This document shows, piece after piece, positions 35,216-44,326 of a stretch of DNA of 64,000 bases. Below the pieces are notes generated by a model. That model searched no databases, was not told the origin of the DNA, and worked only from the letters and a program-made list of their open reading frames with translations. Source of the DNA: Bacteroidota bacterium (GTDB lineage: Bacteria > Bacteroidota > Bacteroidia > Cytophagales > Cytophagaceae); contig JAEVZS010000016.1 of the NCBI GenBank assembly GCA_023392125.1, positions 108,394 through 172,393 of the forward strand. The letters run 5' to 3'. The number at the start of each line of letters is the position of its first letter. The first letter of the stretch is position 1. Made by a program: the position numbers and the translations under genes.

Positions 35216-36475
35216 TTGCAATTTGAAGATTTTGATCTGAATAAAGATATCCTTAGCGGAATATCATGCCTTGGCTTTAAAACCCCTACCCCGATTCAGG
35301 CACAAGCCATTCCTCTCGTGCTCGCGGGCAATGACCTTATCGGATGCGCCCAGACCGGCACAGGCAAGACCGGTGCCTTTCTGATTCCGATTTTAAGTAA
35401 AATAGCGGACAAAAAAACCGGCAAAGTAAATACACTGATCATCGTACCAACCAGAGAACTGGCAGTACAGATTGATCAGCAGGCAGAAGGATTGTCTTAC
35501 TTTTCCGATGTAAGCACCTACTCCGTCTATGGCGGAGGATCCGGGCAGAGCTTTGATCAGGAAAAAAAAGCGCTGGTAGAAGGAGCTGATATTATCATTG
35601 CCACTCCCGGACGTTTGATCATGCACCTGAACCAGAACTATGTTGATTTTTCAGGTCTCAAACACCTGATTCTTGATGAAGCCGACCGTATGCTCGATAT
35701 GGGCTTTCTGGATTCACTGACTAAAATAATCCGCCATCTGCCGGCAGAACGGCAAACCCTGCTGTTTTCAGCAACCATGCCGCCCAAAATACGCCAGCTT
35801 GCTAATACGATATTAAAAAATCCGCTGGAAATCTCTATCGCCATATCCCGGCCTGCCGACAAGATTGCCCAGGAAGCTTATATGGTATATGAAGAGCAAA
35901 AGCCCGGACTTTTCAAGCATATCATGCAGCAGATCACACCGCAAAGCACCATTGTTTTCACATCCAGCCGTCAGAAAGTAAAAGAAATCATCCGTGAGCT
36001 GAAATCACTGAAACATAAAGCAAAGGGAATCTCATCCGACCTGGAACAACCGGAACGTGAAGCTGTCCTCACAGAGTTTAAGGCCAGACAGCTGCCTATT
36101 CTTGTAGCTACAGATGTGCTTTCCAGAGGTATAGATATCGAAGGTATCGACCTGGTGATAAACTATGACGTACCTGCCGAACCGGAAGATTATATTCATC
36201 GTATCGGGCGAACGGCCAGAGCAGAGGCTAAAGGCCGGGCGCTGACCTTTATTACGCCTTCGGATCTTCGGCGATTTCACCGGATTGAGAAGCTGATGGA
36301 AATGATTATTGATAAACCGGCACTTCCTGAACATCTTGGAGAAGCGCCTGTCTATACCTCTCCTGCAAAGAGAGATAACCAAAACAAGAAAAGTGGCAGT
36401 AAACGTCCATTTAACAAAAAGAAATTTGTTAAAAAACGCAGTCCGAAAAATGATAACCCCGGTACTGACAAATAA
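35216..36475 (+). CDS. DEAD-box RNA helicase (RhlE-like)
   Basis: A 419-residue ATP-dependent RNA helicase. Motifs in order: Q motif FKTPTPIQ (21-28), I AQTGTGKT (45-52), Ia PTRELAVQ, II DEAD, III SAT, and VI HRIGRTAR. The last 45 residues are a very basic tail (KKSGSKRPFNKKKFVKKR) typical of RhlE-type proteins and likely to bind RNA. The start is the TTG at 35216: the protein from there (MQFEDFDLNKDIL) is the standard N-terminus and no ATG occurs before motif I. It is 12 bases downstream of the thioredoxin-fold gene. Confidence 0.94.
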   Translation: MQFEDFDLNKDILSGISCLGFKTPTPIQAQAIPLVLAGNDLIGCAQTGTGKTGAFLIPILSKIADKKTGKVNTLIIVPTRELAVQIDQQAEGLSYFSDVSTYSVYGGGSGQSFDQEKKALVEGADIIIATPGRLIMHLNQNYVDFSGLKHLILDEADRMLDMGFLDSLTKIIRHLPAERQTLLFSATMPPKIRQLANTILKNPLEISIAISRPADKIAQEAYMVYEEQKPGLFKHIMQQITPQSTIVFTSSRQKVKEIIRELKSLKHKAKGISSDLEQPEREAVLTEFKARQLPILVATDVLSRGIDIEGIDLVINYDVPAEPEDYIHRIGRTARAEAKGRALTFITPSDLRRFHRIEKLMEMIIDKPALPEHLGEAPVYTSPAKRDNQNKKSGSKRPFNKKKFVKKRSPKNDNPGTDK

Positions 36476-36563
36476 AATTATCTAAACTTTTTATCTTGTT
36501 TTCATTTATCAGATTATAGCATTAAATTCACCGCTTTTTAACAAGAAAGTTATTTTATCACGA

Positions 36564-37256
36564 ATGAAACTGTTCAATTTTTACCTAATCGCACTGAACG
36601 GACTGTTGGTCTTCACAGCTTGCGGACAAAACTCAAAAAACAAAAACATGAAATTATCTACGGAAAAGGACACGGTAAGCTACAGCGTGGGAGTAAATAT
36701 CGCCAGCAACCTGAAACAGCAGGGGTTTGACGATCTGAATGTAGATGCGATAGCTGAAGCCTTTAGAGACGTGTATGGCAATAAAGATGTAAAAATCACT
36801 CCGGAAGAAGGTGGTACCCTGATCAATCAGTACATGATGAAGCGTCAGCAGCAGAAAGGTGATGAAAATCAGAAAACCGGAAAAGATTTTCTTGACAAAA
36901 ATGCAAAAGAAGAAGGTGTTTCTGTATTGCCTAGCGGACTTCAGTACAAAGTGCTTCAGGAAGGCAATGGTCCAAAACCAGGTCCCGGCGACAGAGTTAC
37001 CGTTCATTATACAGGAAAGCTTATCAACGGTAAAGTATTTGACAGCTCTGTGGAGCGTGGTCAGCCTGCCACATTTGGTGTAAATCAGGTGATCCCGGGA
37101 TGGACAGAAGCTCTTCAGCTAATGAGTGTCGGATCAAAATATAAGCTTTTCATTCCATCTGACCTGGCTTACGGTGAAAGAGGAGCCGGTGGAGATATCG
37201 GACCAAACGAAACGCTTATTTTTGATGTTGAGCTGATTTCAATTGAAGGGAAATAA
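36564..37256 (+). CDS. FKBP-type peptidyl-prolyl isomerase lipoprotein (Mip/FkpA-like)
   Basis: A 230-residue envelope protein. The signal ends in the lipobox FTAC (Cys20). Residues about 33-115 form the helical dimerisation domain (DTVSYSVGVNIASNLKQQG). Residues about 120-228 form the FKBP isomerase domain: GDRVTVHYTGKLINGKVFDSS, VIPGWTEALQLM, PSDLAYGERGAGG and NETLIFDVELISI. It assists folding of exported proteins. Followed by a strong terminator; 89 bases after the helicase gene. Confidence 0.94.
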   Translation: MKLFNFYLIALNGLLVFTACGQNSKNKNMKLSTEKDTVSYSVGVNIASNLKQQGFDDLNVDAIAEAFRDVYGNKDVKITPEEGGTLINQYMMKRQQQKGDENQKTGKDFLDKNAKEEGVSVLPSGLQYKVLQEGNGPKPGPGDRVTVHYTGKLINGKVFDSSVERGQPATFGVNQVIPGWTEALQLMSVGSKYKLFIPSDLAYGERGAGGDIGPNETLIFDVELISIEGK

Positions 37257-37273
37257 GAAAATTTAAAATACAG

Positions 37274-37305
37274 AAAAGCGAAGTAGTTTACTTCGCTTTT
37301 TTTTT
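37274..37305 (+). terminator. Rho-independent terminator after the FKBP gene
   Basis: Perfect 12-bp arms AAAAGCGAAGTA (37274-37285) and TACTTCGCTTTT (37289-37300) with a 3-base loop and nine T residues to 37305. Confidence 0.9.
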
Positions 37306-37330
37306 GCATCACCCTCTGGTCTTATATTTG
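37303..37330 (+). promoter_or_regulatory. Promoter of the OmpA/PD40 gene
   Basis: TTTG at 37303-37306 (in the tail of the preceding terminator) and TATATTTG at 37323-37330, an exact TAnnTTTG -7 box, with a 16-base spacer. The transcript would start about 30 bases before the ATG at 37367. Confidence 0.65.
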
Positions 37331-37366
37331 CTGAATTCAGAAATAGTCTTCATACGTAATACTTGT

Positions 37367-38893
37367 ATGTCAAAGATATCCGGTATACTTATTCTGCTTC
37401 TCTCTTTCTGCACATATGCGCAGGACTCTCTGGAGTTTATAAACCTTGGCCCTGCCATAAACACAGCGTACGATGAAAGCAATCCGCTGGTATCTTCTGA
37501 TGGCACAATCCTGTACTTTATCCGTAACGATCACCCGGCCAATACGCTTGCCCCGCAACGAACCCAGGACATATGGTATTCTGTTTTCAATCAGGAAGAC
37601 AGTACCTGGTCAGAAGCCGTCCATATGGATTTTCCGTTCAACCAGACACAATACAATGCCATATACAGCATAAGTCCGTCCGGACATACTGCACTAATCA
37701 AAGGAGCCTATAAAAACGGAAAATATAAAAGCCGCGGACTTTCTCTGACACACAAAAAAAACGGACGCTGGACACTGCCGGAAATGATTCACGTAGAAGA
37801 TTTTGATAAAATGAGTCTGGGACTGTACGAAGGAGCATTTCTATGCAATGACGGGAAAACCCTGTTGCTGTATATGAGCGAATCTTCCACGACAGCCCCG
37901 GATATATATGTTTCTTTCAGAAAAAACAATCAGACATGGACCAGACCGCTCAGCCTCGGAAAAGATATTAACACTTCTTATCTGGAAGCCTCTCCTTTTC
38001 TGGCAGCAGACGGCAAAACACTTTTCTTTTCCAGCACAAGACCCGGCGGCCTGGGTGATTCTGACATATACCGCTCCGTACGTCTTGACGATACCTGGAC
38101 ACGCTGGACCAAACCCGAAAACCTTGGTAAACCGGTCAACTCGGAAAAAAGAGAAACATATTATTCGCTGTCTGCATCCGGTGATTATGGATATATCGTG
38201 ATAAAACCAGGACAGTATGGGAAATCCGATATTGTCAAAATACAATTGAAGGAAGCTTTGCGACCTGAGCCGGTAGCCTTACTTACCGGAAAAGTCCTTA
38301 ATGCCCATACCGGACAGCCGCTGGAGGCAACTATTCAGATGGAGCAGCTGTCTGACGGGCAGCTGCTGGGGCTAACAGAATCCGATCCCGGAAACGGTCA
38401 GTACAAACTGATTCTTCCTCCCGGCAGACATTATGGGCTATCCGCTACTGCCAGAGGATATTATACGATCTCCCAGAATATTGATCTTTCACTACACGGC
38501 GAATATACTGAGATCGAAAAAGATCTGCTGCTTGTCCCCATTCAAAAGGGCCAGACAATACGGTTAAATAATATATTTTTCGAATCCGGCAGCGCACAAC
38601 TTACCATTAACTCAACGGCTGAGCTAAACCATTTGCATGAAGTACTTCTTCTAAACCCTAAGCTAAAAATTGAAATAGCCGGACATACCGATAATATAGG
38701 AGATGATCATTCAAATATGCTTCTCAGTGAAGCCAGGGCTAAATCTGTCGCTGCTTTTCTGCTTTCCAAGGGTATTTCATCAAAACGTATCAGCGCCAAA
38801 GGCTACGGAGAAACCAGATTCATAGATACCAATGAAACAGAAGAAGGCCGCCAGAACAACCGTCGTGTAGAATTTATCATACTTGATTTCTGA
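37367..38893 (+). CDS. OmpA family protein with PD40 repeats
   Basis: A 508-residue exported protein. The ATG at 37367 begins a signal peptide (MSKISGILILLLSFCTYAQ); an upstream extension to 37304 is rejected because it would sit before the promoter. Residues about 20-290 hold WD40-like PD40 propeller repeats (SSTRPGGLGDSDIYRS is a clear one). A carboxypeptidase-like regulatory domain follows (VLTGKVLNAHTGQPLEA near 310). The C-terminal OmpA domain, from about 395, has IEIAGHTDNIGD and NRRVEFIIL for peptidoglycan binding. This architecture is common in Bacteroidota envelope proteins, including T9SS-associated ones. Confidence 0.9.
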   Translation: MSKISGILILLLSFCTYAQDSLEFINLGPAINTAYDESNPLVSSDGTILYFIRNDHPANTLAPQRTQDIWYSVFNQEDSTWSEAVHMDFPFNQTQYNAIYSISPSGHTALIKGAYKNGKYKSRGLSLTHKKNGRWTLPEMIHVEDFDKMSLGLYEGAFLCNDGKTLLLYMSESSTTAPDIYVSFRKNNQTWTRPLSLGKDINTSYLEASPFLAADGKTLFFSSTRPGGLGDSDIYRSVRLDDTWTRWTKPENLGKPVNSEKRETYYSLSASGDYGYIVIKPGQYGKSDIVKIQLKEALRPEPVALLTGKVLNAHTGQPLEATIQMEQLSDGQLLGLTESDPGNGQYKLILPPGRHYGLSATARGYYTISQNIDLSLHGEYTEIEKDLLLVPIQKGQTIRLNNIFFESGSAQLTINSTAELNHLHEVLLLNPKLKIEIAGHTDNIGDDHSNMLLSEARAKSVAAFLLSKGISSKRISAKGYGETRFIDTNETEEGRQNNRRVEFIILDF

Positions 38894-38901
38894 TTCCGAC
38901 C

Positions 38902-39942
38902 ATGATAAACCTTAAAGATGCCCAGCTAAGCAGACTTTGTATACACAGAGTAGGTTGTCAAAACGACAATGAAGATATTTTTTTCTCAGAGAGTGAAACC
39001 AATCTCTCAGATCCGCTTCTGAAAGGATTACTTCAACGGTATTTCTTTGATGGATTCAAAGATCATCAGTTTTACCAGCTGACTCATTCAAGCGATCTTG
39101 AATTGAATGAAACCTATCATTATGTCAGTCAGATTATAGAAAACCCGGATAATTTGTACGGGCTGTCCAGGGATATCGCACGCTATCTCCATGAATGCTC
39201 TGATCATCCCAATATCAAATCAGGAGATTTTTGTATAGCATGGATTGAGAATTGTTCTGTCAATGGCGAATACGCAGATGCAGTCGGCCTTTTCAAGGTT
39301 GAAAGCAAAGATACTTTTCTGAAAATAGCTCAGGATTTTTCCGTGATCCATGACCAGGGAATCAATATTTCAAAAATTGATAAAGGCTGCCTGATATTCA
39401 ATTATGAAAGAGATCAGGGATTCCTTGTTTCCATAATCGATAATACCAATAAAAATAATGAAGCACGCTACTGGAAAGAAGATTTTCTGAAGGTCAAGCC
39501 CAGAGAAGACAGTTTTTTCCATACAAAAAACTATATGCAGCTGTGCAAAAACTTCTGTACGGAAGTGCTGGACAAAAAAGAACAGGTTGAAAAAACCGAT
39601 CAGATCGATTTTCTCAACCGCTCATCCGGCTTTTTCAGCAACAAAGAAACTTTTAATATCCGGGAGTTTGAAGAGGAAGTGATCGCCGATCCTGAAATTA
39701 TTGACAAGTTCAGAGGATTCAAAACTAATTTTCAGGAAAACAGCGATGTAAATATGTTTGATGAATTCGCTATTTCCAATCAGGCAGTAAAAGGCACAAA
39801 AAGAGTATTCAAAAGTGTGCTGAAGCTGGATAAAAACTTTCATATCTATGTTCACGGCAACCGAAGCCTCATCGAACGCGGATATGATGATCACCGCCAA
39901 ATGCATTATTACAAGGTGTATTTTACCGAAGAGAGCTCATAA
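38902..39942 (+). CDS. Nucleoid-associated protein (NdpA/YejK family)
   Basis: A 346-residue cytosolic protein of the 37-kDa nucleoid-associated family. Family blocks are the N-terminal INLKDAQLSRLCIHRVG, SGDFCIAWIENCSVNGEYADAVGLFKVES near 113, INISKIDKGCLIF near 151, and ARYWKEDFLKVKPREDSF near 192. In E. coli YejK binds the nucleoid and topoisomerase IV. It lies eight bases after the OmpA gene, so it shares that transcript, an unexpected pairing of an envelope and a nucleoid protein. Confidence 0.85.
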   Translation: MINLKDAQLSRLCIHRVGCQNDNEDIFFSESETNLSDPLLKGLLQRYFFDGFKDHQFYQLTHSSDLELNETYHYVSQIIENPDNLYGLSRDIARYLHECSDHPNIKSGDFCIAWIENCSVNGEYADAVGLFKVESKDTFLKIAQDFSVIHDQGINISKIDKGCLIFNYERDQGFLVSIIDNTNKNNEARYWKEDFLKVKPREDSFFHTKNYMQLCKNFCTEVLDKKEQVEKTDQIDFLNRSSGFFSNKETFNIREFEEEVIADPEIIDKFRGFKTNFQENSDVNMFDEFAISNQAVKGTKRVFKSVLKLDKNFHIYVHGNRSLIERGYDDHRQMHYYKVYFTEESS

Positions 39943-40241
39943 GCGATGCAACTTTCAACCAGGTGTAACAAAATAAGTTCAAAGCCTGAGGCTCAGAGAT
40001 CACAGTTGTCAGCAGTACCGGCTCTGAACAAAAAGCTTATAAAATGAACCACTTACAGACGGGTTAATGCACTCTTAAAAAGAATCGGAAAGATCAGCTA
40101 TTTGTCATACAGCAGAAACTGAATCCATTCCTGATTTTATATCCTCTGACAAACTATAACCGAAGTCCCGGCAACAGTTCTCCAGCCATCATCCTATCAA
40201 GTCTTCGGATTATAAATTACGCTGACAGCAAACCGGAATTT
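39943..40241. other. Intergenic region without visible features
   Basis: 299 bases between convergent genes. I see no open frame longer than a few residues with a start, no RNA gene and no clear hairpin terminator. Confidence 0.5.
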
Positions 40242-40457
40242 CTACTTTTTAACGGAATTGCGTGTTACAGCAAGTTCTTTTTTCCTGTTTTTACTGGCTG
40301 TCCGTACCTCTTTTTTACGATGTTTTTTCTGGCTTTCAATAATAGTCTTAGCCTGCTTATAATTAAAGTTTTCGCTTCGGCCGGTTACTGGTACTGTAAC
40401 CGGATTGCAGGCTGTAATAAGATAGATTATTCCGAAACTAGTTAACAAAGCTTTCAT
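40242..40457 (-). CDS. Small basic lipoprotein
   Basis: A 71-residue predicted lipoprotein: signal MKALLTSFGIIYLITAC with Cys17 as the lipid-modified residue. The mature part is strongly basic (KKHRKKEVRTASKNRKKE), so it could lie close to peptidoglycan or lipopolysaccharide, but that is inference. It is divergent from the lipoprotein gene at 40692, with 234 bases between. A TATACTTG sequence at 40563-40556 (minus strand) could be a weak -7 box. No family recognised. Confidence 0.6.
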   Translation of the reverse strand: MKALLTSFGIIYLITACNPVTVPVTGRSENFNYKQAKTIIESQKKHRKKEVRTASKNRKKELAVTRNSVKK

Positions 40458-40640
40458 AGTGGCAGGGGTTTTTGATGACTGATTTCAGGCCATATTCTCC
40501 CCATTTTATACGCAGTATAGCAGAAAGCGGTTTTCATATATTGTATTTTTCCAATCAAGTATAGAACAAATAGTATATAAAAATTAAAATAATCCTATAA
40601 AATCATAGATAATAAACATAACAAAGGATAAAATTCCGGA

Positions 40641-40670
40641 TTGTCAGATATATTTTTTTAGTTAACTTTG
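40641..40670 (+). promoter_or_regulatory. Bacteroidota-type promoter of the lipoprotein gene at 40692
   Basis: TTG at 40641-40643 and TAACTTTG at 40663-40670 with a 19-base spacer: a consensus -33/-7 pair. The predicted transcript starts about 15 bases before the ATG at 40692. Confidence 0.75.
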
Positions 40671-40691
40671 CATCTAATAATCCAATTAAAC

Positions 40692-41075
40692 ATGAAAAAA
40701 TTATTTATTCTGTTTGCAGCAGTAGCATTTTTTAATTCCTGCAAAGACAAAAGAGAAATACAGGAATACGAGCCGGTATTTGACAATTATGCAAAAGTAG
40801 TTCGTATTACCGAAGTCAGCCGCGATTTTATTACTATAAAAAACAATACCGGCGCTCCGGCGGATCTGCGGGAATATAAATATTCCAATGGCGATACAAC
40901 TGCCAGAGTGGCAACCAGCAGTACCATAATTGCCCATCAGGCTTCTCATACCTTTACCACTGCTATGCCTCTTGATTTCACAAGAGATACCATCTCTCTG
41001 TTCAAAAACGATTTTGCCACATTGCAAGATACCCTGGTAGACCAGTTTTTCCCGGTTGGTGTAAACGGATTCTGA
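40692..41075 (+). CDS. Lipoprotein with possible lamin-tail-like domain
   Basis: A 127-residue lipoprotein: signal MKKLFILFAAVAFFNSC, Cys17 followed by KDKRE. The ATG at 40692 is chosen over the frame start at 40668 because the latter precedes the predicted transcript start. The mature part has KVVRITEVSRDFITIKNN, GAPADLREYKYS and an all-beta pattern similar to a lamin-tail domain, but the similarity is weak. It stands alone between a promoter and a long hairpin. Confidence 0.65.
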   Translation: MKKLFILFAAVAFFNSCKDKREIQEYEPVFDNYAKVVRITEVSRDFITIKNNTGAPADLREYKYSNGDTTARVATSSTIIAHQASHTFTTAMPLDFTRDTISLFKNDFATLQDTLVDQFFPVGVNGF

Positions 41076-41107
41076 TCAGACCGCCATGTATTTTCGGTTT
41101 ACCCTGA

Positions 41108-41151
41108 ACGCTAAAAGTTTTCCACAGTTTTTTGTGAAGAACTTTTAGCGT
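41108..41151. repeat. Long inverted repeat (hairpin)
   Basis: Perfect 12-bp arms ACGCTAAAAGTT (41108-41119) and AACTTTTAGCGT (41140-41151), with a further CACA/TGTG pairing inside. No T-run follows on either strand, so it is not a classical terminator; it may act as a transcript stabiliser or binding site. Confidence 0.6.
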
Positions 41152-41203
41152 ACCTTCGCTTAAATATCCGTTGACGTCCCGAATTTTCCTTTCATTTTAA
41201 TAG

Positions 41204-41211
41204 TATATTTG
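41204..41211 (+). promoter_or_regulatory. -7 box ahead of the MBL-parAB operon
   Basis: TATATTTG, an exact TAnnTTTG match, 48 bases before the ATG at 41260. No good TTG -33 partner is seen at 17-21 bases. Likely transcribes the genes from 41260 to lepB. Confidence 0.55.
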
Positions 41212-41259
41212 TTAATTCTGTATTGCATCATTTACAACTTTTCAAATAGTAAACAGAAT

Positions 41260-41940
41260 ATGGAAATCACTTATTACGGACATTCTTGTTTTCAGATCAA
41301 CACAGGCGGCTTTAAACTTTTGTTTGATCCTTTCATCAGCCCCAACGAGCTTGCCGCCCACATTGATGTTTCATCTATTGAGGCAGACTTCATTCTGCTC
41401 AGCCATGGTCATGCCGATCATGTAGCAGATGCGGAGAAAATAGCCAGAAGAACCGGCGCTGAAATCATTAGTTCCTTTGAAATTGCAACATGGTATGAAA
41501 ACAAAGGTCTGAAAAAGACGCATTCCATGAATGTCGGCGGAAAATGGAAATTTCCTTTCGGCCTGGTTAAAATGGTCAATGCGATTCATTCCAATAGTCT
41601 GCCTGACGGTACCTATGGCGGAACCGCTTCCGGTTTCGTGATTGATACAGGAAAGGAAGTATTTTATTATTCCGGTGATACTGCCTTATTTTCCGATATG
41701 AAGCTTATAGCCGAACAATATACGCTTGATTTTGCGTTTCTCTGTATCGGAGACAACTATACCATGGATATAAACGAGGCCATTACAGCAGCCGGCTTTG
41801 TCCAGACAAATAAAATCATAGGCATGCATTACGATACCTTTCCATGGATAAAAATAGACAAGGAAAAAGTACTGCACATAGCCAAAGAAGCCGGTAAGGA
41901 GCTTGTCCTGATGAAGATCGGGGAGACAATAAAACACTAA
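41260..41940 (+). CDS. Metal-dependent hydrolase, UPF0173 (metallo-beta-lactamase fold)
   Basis: A 226-residue MBL-fold hydrolase of the UPF0173/YtkL type. The metal motif is HGHADH (H49, H51, D53, H54), with a second histidine in NAIHSNS near 107 and YYSGDTALFSD near 142. The frame is open to 41209, but MEITYYGHSCF at 41260 is the conserved N-terminus. Substrate unknown. It is the first gene of the cluster with parA nine bases downstream. Confidence 0.9.
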   Translation: MEITYYGHSCFQINTGGFKLLFDPFISPNELAAHIDVSSIEADFILLSHGHADHVADAEKIARRTGAEIISSFEIATWYENKGLKKTHSMNVGGKWKFPFGLVKMVNAIHSNSLPDGTYGGTASGFVIDTGKEVFYYSGDTALFSDMKLIAEQYTLDFAFLCIGDNYTMDINEAITAAGFVQTNKIIGMHYDTFPWIKIDKEKVLHIAKEAGKELVLMKIGETIKH

Positions 41941-41949
41941 TTAAATACC

Positions 41950-42729
41950 ATGAACAAGATAATCGCCATTGCAAATCAAAAAGGCGGTGTGGGCAAAACC
42001 ACCACAGCAATTAACCTTGCTGCCAGTCTGGCAGCTCTGGAATACAGAACGCTGCTTGTCGATGCGGATCCTCAGGCCAACTCTACTTCTGGACTGGGAT
42101 TCAATCCCAAAACCGTTGAAAACAGCATCTATGAGTGTATGGTAGACGATGTTGATATTGACAGCCTGATTCTGAAAACAGATATTGATTATCTTGACCT
42201 GATACCGTCCCATATCAATCTCGTCGGAGCCGAAGTAGAGCTGATAAATCAGATAAGCCGCGACGAAAAAATGAAAGTAAAGCTTGATCAGGTAAAAGAC
42301 CGGTATGATTTCATTATTATCGATTGTTCGCCTTCCCTGGGTCTGATTACAGTCAATGCACTTGTTGCCGCTCATTCGGTTCTTATCCCTGTTCAGTGCG
42401 AATACTTTGCACTTGAAGGGCTTGGCAAGCTTCTTCATACTATCAAAATTATTCAGTCCAGGCTCAACACCAGTCTCCAGATTGAGGGAATACTTCTCAC
42501 CATGTACGATCTCCGTGTGCGGCTATCAAACCAGGTTGTCGAAGAAGTAAGGACCCATTTCCAGGATCTTGTTTTTGAAACAATTATCCCGAGAAATATC
42601 CGGATCAGCGAATCTCCAAGCTTTGGTCTCCCGGTAATAGCTCATGACGCGGAAAGTAAGGGAGCGCTAAGCTATATAAGCCTTGCGCATGAGATTCTTG
42701 AGAAAAATGGAATTGGTGTAAGCAAATAA
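41950..42729 (+). CDS. parA: Chromosome-partitioning ATPase ParA (Soj)
   Basis: A 259-residue ParA/MinD-family ATPase. The deviant Walker A is QKGGVGKTT (K11, K16), followed by DADPQANS (near 38) and FIIIDCSPSLG (Walker B near 118). It has no N-terminal HTH, as in chromosomal Soj proteins. It forms the segregation system with ParB 50 bases downstream. No canonical parS site was found in the window. Confidence 0.95.
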   Translation: MNKIIAIANQKGGVGKTTTAINLAASLAALEYRTLLVDADPQANSTSGLGFNPKTVENSIYECMVDDVDIDSLILKTDIDYLDLIPSHINLVGAEVELINQISRDEKMKVKLDQVKDRYDFIIIDCSPSLGLITVNALVAAHSVLIPVQCEYFALEGLGKLLHTIKIIQSRLNTSLQIEGILLTMYDLRVRLSNQVVEEVRTHFQDLVFETIIPRNIRISESPSFGLPVIAHDAESKGALSYISLAHEILEKNGIGVSK

Positions 42730-42779
42730 ACAAATAGATATCTTTTATTACCCTCAGGTACAGATCCCTGCTTTAAAAA

Positions 42780-43670
42780 ATGAGTAAAAACTTGAAAAGA
42801 AATGCCCTTGGAAGAGGACTGGGTGCGCTGTTGAATGACTCCGAAAGTGTATCATCTCCCACAGAAGTTGTAACCGTAGTAAATAACATCAATGAAATTC
42901 CTGTTGATTCCATTGAAACAAACCCATTTCAGCCAAGAACCGTTTTTGACGAGGATGCCTTAAATGAACTGGCTGACTCTATTAAGGTACAGGGCATCAT
43001 ACAACCAATCACAGTAAGACGCCTTAACGAGCAAACCTACCAGCTTATCAGCGGAGAAAGAAGGTTTCAGGCATCAAAAAGAGCCGGATTAACCACTATT
43101 CCTGCTTATATACGCACTGCTGATGATCAGCAGATGCTTGAAATGGCCCTGATCGAAAATATTCAGCGTGAAAATCTTAATGCGCTCGAAATTGCGATGA
43201 GCTATCAGCGCCTGATAAGCGAATGTAGTCTGAAACAGGAAGAGCTGGGGGACAGAGTAGGTAAAAATCGTTCGACGGTAACCAACTACCTTCGCCTGCT
43301 CAAACTGCCCCCCGATATTCAGGCCGGACTAAGAGACAACCGGATTTCAATGGGGCATGCCCGCGCACTTATATCGATAGAACGGGTAGACGATCAGCTG
43401 GCTGTCTATAAAAAGGTTCTTGAAGGCGAATTATCCGTGCGGAAAACAGAAGAGCTGGTCAGACAGCTTGAGAACTCAAAAGTTAAGGCGCCTAAAGACG
43501 TTGTGGTATCTCCGCTTTCAAAAGAGATTCAACAATTGCAGTCAAAGCTTACTACTCATTTTGGCACGAAAATAGTTATCAAATCCGATGAAAATACCAA
43601 AGGGGAGATAAAAATTCCTTTTGTATCCGGAGAAGATCTAAACAGGATACTTGAAATCCTGAATTTCTAA
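42780..43670 (+). CDS. parB: Chromosome-partitioning protein ParB (Spo0J)
   Basis: A 296-residue ParB. The opening RNALGRGLGALL is the family N-terminal motif, believed to touch ParA. The CTP-binding ParB/Srx domain has NPFQPR (47-52) and the GERRFQA box near 97. The helix-turn-helix that reads parS is near 150-170 (LKQEELGDRVGKNRSTVTNYL). The last 60 residues form the dimerisation domain. Its stop overlaps the next ATG by one base (TAATG). Confidence 0.96.
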   Translation: MSKNLKRNALGRGLGALLNDSESVSSPTEVVTVVNNINEIPVDSIETNPFQPRTVFDEDALNELADSIKVQGIIQPITVRRLNEQTYQLISGERRFQASKRAGLTTIPAYIRTADDQQMLEMALIENIQRENLNALEIAMSYQRLISECSLKQEELGDRVGKNRSTVTNYLRLLKLPPDIQAGLRDNRISMGHARALISIERVDDQLAVYKKVLEGELSVRKTEELVRQLENSKVKAPKDVVVSPLSKEIQQLQSKLTTHFGTKIVIKSDENTKGEIKIPFVSGEDLNRILEILNF

Positions 43671-44284
43671 TGAAAAATTTATTTTTTTTACTTGTCATAT
43701 TATTATCCATCGGGAATCTGTCTGCACAAGAGGCAGATTCTATGGCTATTCAGGAAAAGCAACAAGTAGAAGTAATAGAAGCAAAAGAAAAAAAAGAAAC
43801 CCGGTCCCCTGCTGAACCCTGGCGCCCTTCTCCCAAAAAAGCCACGCTGCTTTCTACGGCGCTGCCCGGCCTCGGACAGATGTATGTAAAAAGTTACTGG
43901 AAAGTACCGATTATATATGCAGCCGAAGGCGTACTTGTTTATCTGATTATCCATAATAACCGGCAGTTTCAGGAATTCAAGGAAGCTTATCTTATCCGAA
44001 ATGATCCCAACAGTACCGAGGTCGACAAGTTTTTTGACAATCCGTACTATCAAAATGTGGAACAGTTGAGAATTACCAGAGATGATTACCGGCGTAACCG
44101 GGACTTGTCTATTGTAATCGCGGCATTTGTATATGGTATGCAAATTCTCGATGCAACGGTTGACGCACATTTAAAGGGCTTTAAAATAAGCAACGACTTG
44201 TCAATGGAGATAAATCCTTTTTTTTATAAGTACAATACCCCTAACTTAGCATCCGGTATAACGCTGACATTCCGGTTCAGATAA
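43670..44284 (+). CDS. DUF5683 membrane protein
   Basis: A 204-residue exported or membrane protein conserved with parB in Bacteroidota. It has an N-terminal signal (MKNLFFLLVILLSIGNLSAQ), a Lys/Glu-rich linker to about residue 48, then PKKATLLSTALPGLGQMYVKSYWKVPIIYAAEG, the DUF5683 signature with a membrane helix, and a second hydrophobic segment near 150 (SIVIAAFVYGMQILDATV). The function is unknown. It overlaps parB by one base, so translation is coupled. Confidence 0.85.
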   Translation: MKNLFFLLVILLSIGNLSAQEADSMAIQEKQQVEVIEAKEKKETRSPAEPWRPSPKKATLLSTALPGLGQMYVKSYWKVPIIYAAEGVLVYLIIHNNRQFQEFKEAYLIRNDPNSTEVDKFFDNPYYQNVEQLRITRDDYRRNRDLSIVIAAFVYGMQILDATVDAHLKGFKISNDLSMEINPFFYKYNTPNLASGITLTFRFR

Positions 44285-44326
44285 TCCGGAATCAATATTT
44301 TGAATTTAATTAACTTAAAGAATTAC

